Below, piece by piece: positions 1-6,832 of a DNA stretch of 31,192 nucleotides. The notes under the pieces were generated by a model. That model made no database searches. It was not told the origin of the DNA and saw nothing but the letters and a program-made list of their open reading frames with translations. Position 1 is the first letter of the stretch. Each line of letters starts with the position of its first letter. The position numbers and the translations under genes are program-made. The DNA comes from a virus: IMG/VR virus record IMGVR_UViG_3300030116_005638, positions 1-31,192 of that record. One strand, 5' to 3'.

Positions 1-1102
1 TGTAATGCACAAAATACTGTATCTTGCGCTTCATATCATCATCTTCACGATAATTACGGCGTATGGACAATATCTGCCCATTATCCTGACTAATTGTCAC
101 CACATACGGCACTTTTATGCCTGTGGGCTCTCCATCATCATCTTTCTCTTCATAGCCCTCTATGTCCAAATCGACATGACATTCCAGCAAAGTGCAGTCA
201 TAATCTATCTGATTAGGCGACATCCCGTCGATTCTGTTGATTTCATCGGTTACAGAATCGCCCTCAGCCTGCCCCGGAAGCACCGGAATATCAAGATAAA
301 ATCCCGATATTTGCTTCTTCCGGAGCTCATTTAGCGATATTCGTAGCGTTTGTGTAATATTAGGGCACGTTTCAAGGTCTGATGTCTCATATGGCACCAC
401 CAAATGCTCTGCTGGCACAAATTTTGATACTGCTCGCCCCATATTTTCGTCAAAATACACCTTTTTAAAGGTAGAACCGGCCAAAGGCAGGTAAAAAAGC
501 ATCTGATCGAGCTCTGGGGTGTATTCTTCCATGACATTTGTAATGTAATAGTTCATAAATTGGCGTACACGCTGCGATTGCTGCTGTTTATCGCGTGTTT
601 CGGCCCCAACTATAGCTGTTCGGACAGGTCCAGACGCTGGAAGCAGCTCATTAAACGCTTGTGCTTGAAATTGTGTGGCTGCTTCGGCCAAAAGTGGGTG
701 TGTTACCCCTGAAGAACCCCTAAACGGCTGTGTTCTTTCTTCATAACTAAAGCCCAAAAGCTCTAAACCGTTAGCATAGGCGTCTTCCCACTCCTGACGG
801 CTAGCTTTATTAGCGTCATACTCACTTAAAAGCTCTCCTGCTATGCGTCCCAGCTCTCTATCTGGCATTTCTTCGGCTAAATTTGCATAAAAATTATCAC
901 TTGTGCCCCTTTGATCCATTGGCTCAAAGTCCACGGTCACCCCGCCATCGTCTTCCGCCGTGATCTCTATGTCCATATTCTCTGCTTCGACGTCCATATC
1001 TAGTGCAGCTATGGGCTCCATAGTGCCGGGCATCTCTATTTCAACATCAGCGGCCAGCTCTTCTGGCGTGGTGTCTGTCGGTATTCCTTTTTCTATAGCC
1101 AT
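1..1102 (-). CDS. Portal protein, N-terminal part (runs off the left edge)
   Basis: The reading frame starts at an ATG at 1102 and stays open for 367 codons to the window edge, so the C-terminus is missing. Portal proteins form the dodecameric ring at the capsid vertex through which DNA is packaged and ejected. The assignment rests on the fold-typical text. An acidic N-terminal tail (about residues 1-65) is followed by a helical segment around EWEDAYANGLELLGF, the RGSSGVTHPLLAEA stretch, FNELLPASGPVRTAI, and a later VPAEHLVVPYET strand. These are characteristic of P22-like portals of marine phages. It follows the 780 aa gene with 16 bases between them, in the classic terL-to-portal order. An SD-like AAAAAGGAG lies just before the start. 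The exact portal family could be argued; the portal role is well supported. Confidence 0.85.
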   Translation of the reverse strand, partial: MAIEKGIPTDTTPEELAADVEIEMPGTMEPIAALDMDVEAENMDIEITAEDDGGVTVDFEPMDQRGTSDNFYANLAEEMPDRELGRIAGELLSEYDANKASRQEWEDAYANGLELLGFSYEERTQPFRGSSGVTHPLLAEAATQFQAQAFNELLPASGPVRTAIVGAETRDKQQQSQRVRQFMNYYITNVMEEYTPELDQMLFYLPLAGSTFKKVYFDENMGRAVSKFVPAEHLVVPYETSDLETCPNITQTLRISLNELRKKQISGFYLDIPVLPGQAEGDSVTDEINRIDGMSPNQIDYDCTLLECHVDLDIEGYEEKDDDGEPTGIKVPYVVTISQDNGQILSIRRNYREDDDMKRKIQYFVHY

Positions 1103-1118
1103 ACGTGACTCCTTTTTT

Positions 1119-3461
1119 CTAACCTACCATAAACGGTTGATAAGCGCCAATACCTTTTGGACCCTTAAACATATCGCGTGCTATGTCCGATAAACCGGCT
1201 ACACCGCCATCTTTCATCGGTTGACCACCGATAGCAGAGGAAACTAAAGACTCTTTATTAGGTCGGTCTATCAACAATATGTGACTGACGGAACCAACAT
1301 CCTCATAATCATTGTAATAAGGTATCGAGGTGAACCCCTCATCAGCTAATTTTTTTCTAAACTTTTTTACAGCTTCGCGACCAAGATCCGATATATCTCC
1401 ACTAATTGAAGATACTTTTTTAATGGAAGCTGGGTCAATATCTTTAGGTATATCATTACTTATTGCAACTTGACTAGGAGTGAGTTCATAATCATAAAAT
1501 TGTTTACCTTTTTTTGCTTTAATAACCGCAGGATCTTTTTCCACAACATTATCTATAATCCATTCATGCAGATCGTACTCTGACCAAACTCCATCACCTT
1601 GAGGATCTCGTGGATTTTCAAAGGGACGACTTAAATCTGCTTTTAAAGGGAAAGTAGCTCCTTGAGAGGAGATAGTAGATCCTGTGTCTTGTATGTTTTC
1701 AAATCGTTCCTTAGCCGCCTGTTTTGTGCCTACGTGCAATCCTAAATTATCTAAGTAACTCGTAGAATATTCTTTCACACGTTCATCAATAACATCCATA
1801 TCAAATTTTTCAAAATCTATAGGTAGAGCCTTATTTGTGTCAGGGTCTTTTACAGGGGTATGATAGTGATACACTTTATCAAACTTAAATTGGGGATAGC
1901 TTTCACTATAAGATTTTATTAAATCGTAATCAGAATCAAACTCACCCTTAGCTTCTTTAATTTTCTTAACCACCGCTTTCTGTGTTAATCCGGGAGCTTT
2001 CTCTTTGATTACCTCATAGCCTAAATCACCTGCTGCGGCGTCTATAACATCTCTGTAATTTTTACCGCCGGTCACAAATACTTTGTCATAGTCCCCTGCA
2101 ATAGTCTCTCTAATCGTTTTCATTTGTTCTGGGTCATTAATAAACTTATCGCGTATCTCTGGAGTCATTAGCTGATCGTATTTCTCTATTGGAGTATCCG
2201 AGCGTATAAGTCCGTGTTTCGCGGACAGTATAGCTATGTCCACGTTTGGCGGTATGCCTTCTGCTTTCATTTTAGTAAATAACATACCCGTATATCTATC
2301 TAATGCTTTCATGTTACCAACATCTGGGCATTTGTTTTCACTACAAGAAACAATCAATAACTGACGACCCTGCTTAGATTCTGAAGGAAACAAACTTGAT
2401 CCTTGTCCACTTTGAGGAAGCATCTTAGGTAAATTCAAACCAGAGAGATCCATAGGAGGCAAACCACCCCTTTTATCGTCGGATAAGCGTAGAGCCCCAA
2501 GAACTTCCTCAGCAAAGTCCTCTGCCATCTGGGGTCTTAGACCCCTGTCTGTAATTGCCCTGTCTAGCGCCTCTTGAACCTTAGGCTCTCTAAGGGGATC
2601 TAGCGACCCTACTATCTCTCCTTTTTTATTTCTAAAATTATGAACCACCTTATTTGTCAAACGTGCTAGTTCTACAAACTCTTCTTCAGGCATCTTCATA
2701 AAGTCTTCATAGCCTTTGCCCTTGACCAACTTCTCTACCGTATCATTTAGCTGCACCGTCACAGCGTTCATTTCGTCATTAATCTTATTTGTTCGTGTTA
2801 AATAGTCCGAAAGCGCTTCCGTTGTTTCAATAGCATTACTCATACGATTGCTACGTTGATTAAAAACCTGATCCTTCTTGAAGCCTAGATCACTTAGCTT
2901 GTTTGCAAGGCTCGTGGCTAGTGCTAGACCAGACTTAGCTCCCGCTTTTACTGCTTTAGTTGTAGCACCCGACGGCAAAACATCGCCTAACTCTTTTATG
3001 ATTGAAGGAGAAACAGCCGTGGCCACCGCAGCTGCGCCAGCTTTCTTTAACAAATCTCTGCGCGATAAATCCACACCTGTAGCTGTCTGCTGAGGCAAAA
3101 CAGTCTTAGAGCCTCTCGGCAAGCCTTTAACAAGCTGATTAATAGGTATCAAAGAGGTAAGTGCTTCCGCCGATAACATACCCGCAATTCCTGCTCCGTA
3201 CTCATCTTTAGGTATCGACGCAATATCCTTGTATGTGCCTACATTACCTGCGGCCATCAAATCTTTGAATGTCTGGGACCCGCCAACTGGCTTTTCAGAA
3301 AAAGGCTGCATCCCCTGCTTACCGGGTAAAAGATTTAAAAGAAGAGGAGCCATGTTAACCATGTCCACAGGAAAGCCCAAAATCTGTGCTATACCGGTAT
3401 TTGCTCCTTTTACAAAAGCCTTCGCTTTTTTCTTATCGCGTTCCGTAAACAGATCCGTCAT
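1119..3461 (-). CDS. 780 aa multidomain virion-associated protein: DUF6884-like plus ADP-ribosyltransferase-like regions
   Basis: Its start overlaps the terL stop by one base (TGATG), so translation is coupled to packaging genes. Residues 133-150 contain SRRDLLK followed by an Ala-rich hydrophobic run that looks like a twin-arginine motif, but it is internal. Residues 367-480 resemble the DUF6884/YaaA-like family: LLIVSCSENKCPD, YTGMLF, then ILSAKHGLI and IEKYDQ. Residues 529-735 resemble ADP-ribosyltransferase-like regions of phage polyvalent proteins: VYHYHTP, LGLHVGTKQAAKERF, a TFPLKADLSRPFENP strand, and a C-terminal EGFTSIPYYNDYED then SHILLIDRP. The tail (MKDGGVAGLSDIARDMF) is of a type common in marine phage virion proteins. 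A protein between terL and portal with these modules may be packaged and injected. No domain search was possible, so the two domain calls are by eye. Confidence 0.6.
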   Translation of the reverse strand: MTDLFTERDKKKAKAFVKGANTGIAQILGFPVDMVNMAPLLLNLLPGKQGMQPFSEKPVGGSQTFKDLMAAGNVGTYKDIASIPKDEYGAGIAGMLSAEALTSLIPINQLVKGLPRGSKTVLPQQTATGVDLSRRDLLKKAGAAAVATAVSPSIIKELGDVLPSGATTKAVKAGAKSGLALATSLANKLSDLGFKKDQVFNQRSNRMSNAIETTEALSDYLTRTNKINDEMNAVTVQLNDTVEKLVKGKGYEDFMKMPEEEFVELARLTNKVVHNFRNKKGEIVGSLDPLREPKVQEALDRAITDRGLRPQMAEDFAEEVLGALRLSDDKRGGLPPMDLSGLNLPKMLPQSGQGSSLFPSESKQGRQLLIVSCSENKCPDVGNMKALDRYTGMLFTKMKAEGIPPNVDIAILSAKHGLIRSDTPIEKYDQLMTPEIRDKFINDPEQMKTIRETIAGDYDKVFVTGGKNYRDVIDAAAGDLGYEVIKEKAPGLTQKAVVKKIKEAKGEFDSDYDLIKSYSESYPQFKFDKVYHYHTPVKDPDTNKALPIDFEKFDMDVIDERVKEYSTSYLDNLGLHVGTKQAAKERFENIQDTGSTISSQGATFPLKADLSRPFENPRDPQGDGVWSEYDLHEWIIDNVVEKDPAVIKAKKGKQFYDYELTPSQVAISNDIPKDIDPASIKKVSSISGDISDLGREAVKKFRKKLADEGFTSIPYYNDYEDVGSVSHILLIDRPNKESLVSSAIGGQPMKDGGVAGLSDIARDMFKGPKGIGAYQPFMVG

Positions 3462-4906
3462 CAGTAGTACGCTCTTACTTGCACGTTGTTGTCATCCTCA
3501 TCCCAGTCATCACTTGGCAGCTGCACAAAATTACCCTGACGATACCGCATCAAAGCCTGTGTCATACTATCCACTAGGTCATCATACTCCCCATTTGGAA
3601 AAGCTGCAACCTCCTCTATCATCTCATCCGCAAACTTTGTGTCTGGTGCGTACACCATGCCTGCTTCAAAAAGAACCGATACAGAGTGCACGCGCGTCAC
3701 CTTATCATTACCTTTACTTGGTGTAAAGTTGACAACAGGTATACCCATGTTCCGTAGTTCGTGGGTCAAGGGCAGCCCCGTCGCCTTTGCCTCTATGATT
3801 ACCGTATCCGGCTCCCAGTACTTATACTGATCCAGCGCTACCTCCTTTAACTCAGGGAAGTCCCACCGATCCTTCTGACTATCAAGAAGTATCAACGCCG
3901 GGGGTCCCCCCGCTTCTTCAGGATAAAACACACCCCATGTCGTAATCGCACTATAGTCCGATGTCTCGCGTTTCGTGAACGCCGTATCGTAGCTCTGTAT
4001 TACAAACTCAAGGTTCGGCACATTCTTTTGCTCCCATCTCTTCCACCACTCTCTGGGTATAATAGCATTCTCTTCACCTGTCGGGTTCTGCTGATACTGC
4101 GCGTTCCATTTGCTGGGTGGTATAGATGCGCGGACCGCTGTCAAATCATCGAGGCTCCAGAACTCTGGCCAACAGGGGGATCCATCCTCAAATATCGCCG
4201 GTAACTCTACAACTTCCCACTGGTCGGCTAATTCATCTTTCGCCATCGCACGCATCAGCTGTCCCGTCATATCCTTCTCGGACCATCTTGTCTGAACCAA
4301 AACAATACTGCCACCCGGCTGTAGTCTCTGTCGGGGGCCCCCAGTGTACCAGTCCCACGCATCGTCAAAACCTGTATTCGACATCGCGGTCTGTTCCGAG
4401 TGCGGGTCATCTATAATCACCAAGTCGCCACCACGACCCGCTAAGTTCGAACCCACACCAACAGCGTAGTACATACCCCCAGAGGTCGTGTCCCACCGAC
4501 CGGAGGCTTTACTATCCGCTGACAGATTAACAGACGGAAAGATCTCTTTGTAATCGTCACTATCAATAAGATTCTTGGTCTTACGTCCAAAGTTCACGGC
4601 GAGCTCGGTGGTGTGTGTCGCCTGAATAATTTTCATCTTAGGGTTTTTACCCATCATCCACGCAGGAAACAAGAAGCTGGCAAACTCAGATTTTGTATGT
4701 CTCGGGGCCATATTGATTATTAATCTCTTGAGCTCGCCACGTGCCACACGCTCCAGCTTTTCCGCGATAATTTTGTGGTGACGACCTGCAATAAAATCGG
4801 GCCACATATTTTTTACAAAAATTAAAAAGTCCTGTTGGCACTTCTCGTTTTTCTCGATTTGCGCAAGTCGTAACTTGAGCTTTGCCTCTTTCTCAGTCAG
4901 ATCCAT
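3461..4906 (-). CDS. terL: Terminase large subunit (ATPase and nuclease)
   Basis: This is the packaging motor: it cuts concatemeric DNA and pumps it through the portal with ATP. At 481 aa it has normal length. The N-terminal ATPase shows an atypical Walker A, NMAPRHTKSE (residues 65-74), with the usual glycines replaced, as in many Terminase_6-type proteins. Walker B is LVIIDDPHSE with D166 and D167. A coupling-motif region is seen at IVLVQTRWSEKD (201-212). The RNase H-like nuclease has its acidic residues at QSYDTAF (D307), VIIEAKATG (E372) and YDDLVDS (D442, D443, D446). The ATG is preceded by AGGGG about ten bases upstream. Its leader is the 570-base non-coding stretch carrying the parS-like site and the repeat array. 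The small subunit is not adjacent but about 6 kb away. Confidence 0.95.
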   Translation of the reverse strand: MDLTEKEAKLKLRLAQIEKNEKCQQDFLIFVKNMWPDFIAGRHHKIIAEKLERVARGELKRLIINMAPRHTKSEFASFLFPAWMMGKNPKMKIIQATHTTELAVNFGRKTKNLIDSDDYKEIFPSVNLSADSKASGRWDTTSGGMYYAVGVGSNLAGRGGDLVIIDDPHSEQTAMSNTGFDDAWDWYTGGPRQRLQPGGSIVLVQTRWSEKDMTGQLMRAMAKDELADQWEVVELPAIFEDGSPCWPEFWSLDDLTAVRASIPPSKWNAQYQQNPTGEENAIIPREWWKRWEQKNVPNLEFVIQSYDTAFTKRETSDYSAITTWGVFYPEEAGGPPALILLDSQKDRWDFPELKEVALDQYKYWEPDTVIIEAKATGLPLTHELRNMGIPVVNFTPSKGNDKVTRVHSVSVLFEAGMVYAPDTKFADEMIEEVAAFPNGEYDDLVDSMTQALMRYRQGNFVQLPSDDWDEDDNNVQVRAYY

Positions 4907-4934
4907 CCGGGGCCCCTAAAAACGCTTAAATCAT

Positions 4935-4949
4935 GTGCATAATATGCAC
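4935..4949. promoter_or_regulatory. Perfect inverted repeat in the terL leader
   Basis: GTGCATAATATGCAC has six-base arms around AAT and lies 29 bases upstream of the terL start codon. It fits an operator for a dimeric regulator better than a terminator, because no gene reads into it from the left. Related GTGC-containing words recur at 4994, 5018 and 5042. Confidence 0.4.
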
Positions 4950-5000
4950 GGTTTTTGGGCAGTTAACAAGAACTCTGTTTTTTGCCTATTTATTGTGCAT

Positions 5001-5016
5001 TGTTTCACGTGAAACA
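5001..5016. promoter_or_regulatory. parS: Perfect parS-type centromere site (ParB-binding palindrome)
   Basis: TGTTTCACGTGAAACA is identical to the chromosomal parS palindrome bound by ParB/Spo0J proteins across bacteria. A degenerate copy, TTTTTCACGTAAATAT, follows at 5025-5040 (11 of 16 identical), and a half-site-like GTGCGAAACA lies at 5043-5052. It is in non-coding DNA upstream of terL. No parA or parB gene is visible in this window, so a ParB would have to come from the host or from another part of the phage genome. The sequence match is certain; the function is inference. Confidence 0.75.
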
Positions 5017-5166
5017 TTGTGCGATTTTTCACGTAAATATTCGTGCGAAACATGGCCCTAGCTAACGTCTGCACAACCGCTGGTCGTGGTTTTCCGGTCG
5101 CGCGCACCAGATCAAAAACCGTGTTTTTTGCCTCGATTATCTAAGGATCCTAAGCGAAAAACTTGG

Positions 5167-5331
5167 CCAGCTGGCGGCGGATCGCGGCCAGCGGCTGGCG
5201 GATCTGGTGCGCTGGATCTCGACCAGCTGGCGGCGGATCGCGGATCTGGAACCGTGAACCGTGCACCAGCTGGCGGCGGATCTCGAGTCTGAACCGGTCG
5301 AGCTCGAGCAATGGCCAGCGGCTGGCGGATC
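5167..5331. repeat. GC-rich short repeat array, five copies of a 17-bp unit
   Basis: Unit CCAGCTGGCGGCGGATC occurs exactly at 5167-5183, 5223-5239 and 5266-5282. A variant, CCAGCGGCTGGCGGATC, occurs exactly at 5188-5204 and 5315-5331. GATC words and CTCGA spacers are interspersed. The stretch is far richer in GC than its surroundings. Open frames across it give Pro/Arg/Ser low-complexity peptides without ribosome sites, so I treat 5041-5430 as non-coding. The core contains the palindrome CAGCTG and could fold into hairpins. Shorter copies follow genes at 5463 and 6152. Confidence 0.75.
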
Positions 5332-5427
5332 TGAAAAAATCCTGGTCGGTTACAGGATAACGGCCAGCTATACGTTTCACCAGCTACACGGGACGCTGGC
5401 GGCGGCGTGATTAACTGGCAATTAGAC

Positions 5428-5455
5428 ACAAAAAAAGCGGCGCAAAGGCCGCTTT
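5428..5455 (-). terminator. Rho-independent terminator after the 67 aa gene
   Basis: Arms AAAGCGGC and GCCGCTTT (5434-5441 and 5448-5455) enclose a six-base loop and are followed on the minus strand by a run of T. It lies just beyond the stop codon at 5478 and closes the 6049-5478 unit. Confidence 0.85.
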
Positions 5456-5462
5456 AATTGCA

Positions 5463-5478
5463 CCAGCTGGCGCGGATC
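5463..5478. repeat. Dispersed copy of the GC-rich repeat (3' of a gene)
   Basis: CCAGCTGGCGCGGATC overlaps the first base of the stop codon region of the 67 aa gene and sits directly before its terminator. It is the 16-base short form of the array unit and is identical to the copy at 6152-6167. Confidence 0.7.
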
Positions 5479-5681
5479 TAAAAATCTTCTTCTATGATTT
5501 GAGCAAGCTTAGCAAGTTTTAAATGTGCTGGCATTGTTTCCGCTAATGTGTCGCGGATCTGGCCGTGCTCGAGCGCCACCAGCAAGTCGACACAGTGGTG
5601 GCCACATAAAGCTTCCAGCTCGAATAAAACGCTGGTAGCTTCTTTATTAACTGAACCGTCAGAATTAAGAACTGGCATCAT
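5478..5681 (-). CDS. Hypothetical protein, 67 aa
   Basis: Not recognised. The start overlaps the stop of the gene before it (TAATGATG), so translation is probably coupled; the second ATG, one codon later, is an equally good start. The sequence is mostly helical, with an acidic C-terminus (AQIIEEDF), and contains LCGHHCVDLL near residue 30, a Cys/His pair too small for a proper zinc finger. It is the last gene of a two-gene unit that ends at the terminator at 5428. The stop TAG leads straight into a copy of the repeat found in the neighbouring array. Confidence 0.65.
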   Translation of the reverse strand: MMPVLNSDGSVNKEATSVLFELEALCGHHCVDLLVALEHGQIRDTLAETMPAHLKLAKLAQIIEEDF

Positions 5682-6049
5682 TAACCTTTCAATTGTTTAG
5701 AAGTATTATAAACCGTCTTTTGATCCACAAAGTCGAATTGATCTTCTAAGCCTATTAATGGTTCATGCTTGCGCGTTTTCTGGCGTACTAGCGATCGTTT
5801 TAGTAACGTCTTGCGTCCAGTGTGACCGTCAGTAAATGACAACTGGAAAGTTTTAACGCCGTTTTCTGGATCTTCCTTAACACTTATATCTAGTGATCCA
5901 AAGTAATGCGAATTAACAGCGCTAAAACCTACGTTAATATTTTGCGTGTTGTGCTGGATCACGCCAAAAGATTTATTACCAGTTTTCGCGCCGCTATTCT
6001 TTGCATAGGCGCAAGAATTGATATCAAACCAAATAGGATAGTTTCTCAT
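5681..6049 (-). CDS. Hypothetical protein, 122 aa
   Basis: Not recognised. I place the start at 6049 (MRNYPIWFDI) because AAAGG lies at the right distance before it; an upstream in-frame start would put that site inside the gene. Text such as NVGFSAVNSHYFGSLDISVKE and TFQLSFTDGHTGRKTLLKR suggests alternating beta strands, with a basic C-terminal half. It is the first gene after its own promoter (6082-6109). Its leader, AACATAACTATTGAAAGG, is nearly the same as that of the 73 aa gene upstream, as if both cassettes share one control region. Confidence 0.7.
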   Translation of the reverse strand: MRNYPIWFDINSCAYAKNSGAKTGNKSFGVIQHNTQNINVGFSAVNSHYFGSLDISVKEDPENGVKTFQLSFTDGHTGRKTLLKRSLVRQKTRKHEPLIGLEDQFDFVDQKTVYNTSKQLKG

Positions 6050-6081
6050 AGTTTTACCTTTCAATAGTTATGTTTAATTTG

Positions 6082-6109
6082 AGTATAAGAAAAAAAGAGA
6101 ATAAATCAA
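6082..6109 (-). promoter_or_regulatory. Sigma70-like promoter for 6049-5478
   Basis: On the minus strand TTGATT (6109-6104), a 16-base spacer and TATACT (6087-6082) form a good promoter. It is placed in the tail of the preceding terminator. It has the same spacing and -10 box as the promoter at 6750. Confidence 0.75.
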
Positions 6110-6141
6110 ATAATATAAGAAAGGCCGCATATAGCGGCCTT
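6106..6141 (-). terminator. Hairpin terminator after the 104 aa gene
   Basis: Arms AAGGCCGC and GCGGCCTT (6121-6128 and 6134-6141) enclose five bases and are followed on the minus strand by a broken T-rich tail. It is near-identical to the hairpins at 5434 and 6788. Confidence 0.75.
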
Positions 6142-6151
6142 AATTGGTGCA

Positions 6152-6167
6152 CCAGCTGGCGCGGATC
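6152..6167. repeat. Dispersed copy of the GC-rich repeat
   Basis: CCAGCTGGCGCGGATC lies between the stop of the 104 aa gene and its terminator, the same position relative to the gene as the copy at 5463. The flanking words TAGATCC and CAATTAA are shared as well. Confidence 0.7.
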
Positions 6168-6178
6168 TAGTCGAGCTC

Positions 6179-6493
6179 TCAACTTGTCATTCTATTAGTT
6201 TTCAAACCTACTTCACGCGCTATCATTACAAACTCTAAAATTGGATTATAGATCTTAAAATTGTTTTCACTATCTGCAAGAATATTTAAAACGTAGGTAT
6301 CAACTATAAAATCAAGATCATTTAAACGGTTATCATATTCTACAAGCGCGTCATACTTTTCAAAAAATCCAGCGGCTGGCATATCTTTAGACCAGCTTTT
6401 CCATAAACGCCGCGCTTTTTGTGTAAGTAATTTCATGCCATATAATTCATTATTAACGGCCGTTTCTGGTATTTTATCAAATAGAATATCCAT
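6179..6493 (-). CDS. Hypothetical protein, 104 aa
   Basis: Not recognised. The protein is predicted to be mostly helical, with a Trp/Lys-rich RRLWKSWSKDM segment near residue 30 and an Asp-rich YDNRLNDLDFIVDTY stretch around residues 52-68. It starts two bases after the stop of the 73 aa gene, with AAGGAAG as ribosome site inside that gene, so the two form one small unit. It is followed by a repeat copy and a hairpin terminator. Confidence 0.65.
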   Translation of the reverse strand: MDILFDKIPETAVNNELYGMKLLTQKARRLWKSWSKDMPAAGFFEKYDALVEYDNRLNDLDFIVDTYVLNILADSENNFKIYNPILEFVMIAREVGLKTNRMTS

Positions 6494-6495
6494 AG

Positions 6496-6717
6496 CTAAA
6501 CTTCCTTAATCTGGATCATAGAGTTTTCTGTCTCTTGTAACGCTTCCAGATCATCTTCAGAAAGCGTGTACTGGCTATGTGATACCGTCCAATCAACACG
6601 GCGGCTAATCTCTTCAGATATCCAATCTTCAACTTCTGAAATAGTTTTAAATCTTTTTTTGGTCGGATTAGTATCCAGCCAATCAACTGGATAAGTTACT
6701 TCATATTCAATAGTCAT
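6496..6717 (-). CDS. Hypothetical protein, 73 aa
   Basis: Not recognised. I chose the start at 6717 (MTIEYEVTYP) because AAAGG sits eight bases before it; the frame also extends upstream through a second ATG, but that would consume the ribosome site. Short acidic protein with a predicted beta strand, two helices (TISEVEDWISEEISRRV) and a Glu-rich C-terminus (SEDDLEALQETE). First gene of a two-gene unit driven by the promoter at 6750-6777. Confidence 0.65.
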   Translation of the reverse strand: MTIEYEVTYPVDWLDTNPTKKRFKTISEVEDWISEEISRRVDWTVSHSQYTLSEDDLEALQETENSMIQIKEV

Positions 6718-6749
6718 AATTTTACCTTTCATAGTTATGTTTAAATTCA

Positions 6750-6777
6750 AGTATAGGAAAAAATAGGTTTACGTCAA
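6750..6777 (-). promoter_or_regulatory. Sigma70-like promoter for 6717-6179
   Basis: TTGACG (6777-6772), a 16-base spacer and TATACT (6755-6750) on the minus strand, starting seven bases after the T-run of the terminator at 6784. The leader AAACATAACTATGAAAGG follows. Confidence 0.8.
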
Positions 6778-6783
6778 TGACAT

Positions 6784-6810
6784 AAAAAAAGGCCGCATGA
6801 AGCGGCCTTT
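6784..6810 (-). terminator. Rho-independent terminator after the DUF932 gene
   Basis: Arms AAAGGCCGC and GCGGCCTTT around a five-base loop, with seven T residues on the minus strand. It lies 23 bases after the stop codon at 6833. Confidence 0.85.
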
Positions 6811-6832
6811 AGTGGTTCATATATAAATGGAT

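Noticed and set aside
3229-3726. Plus-strand 165 aa frame
   Set aside because: It lies antisense to terL and the 780 aa gene; composition and lack of a ribosome site mark it as a shadow.
4935-4949. Plus-strand terminator GTGCATAATATGCAC followed by T residues
   Set aside because: No plus-strand gene reads toward it, and the stem is AT-rich; operator is the better reading.
5112-5429. Minus-strand 105 aa frame (also a plus-strand frame at 5163-5360) across the repeat array
   Set aside because: Translation is low-complexity Pro/Arg/Ser text caused by the GC-rich repeats, in several frames at once, with no ribosome site; treated as non-coding.
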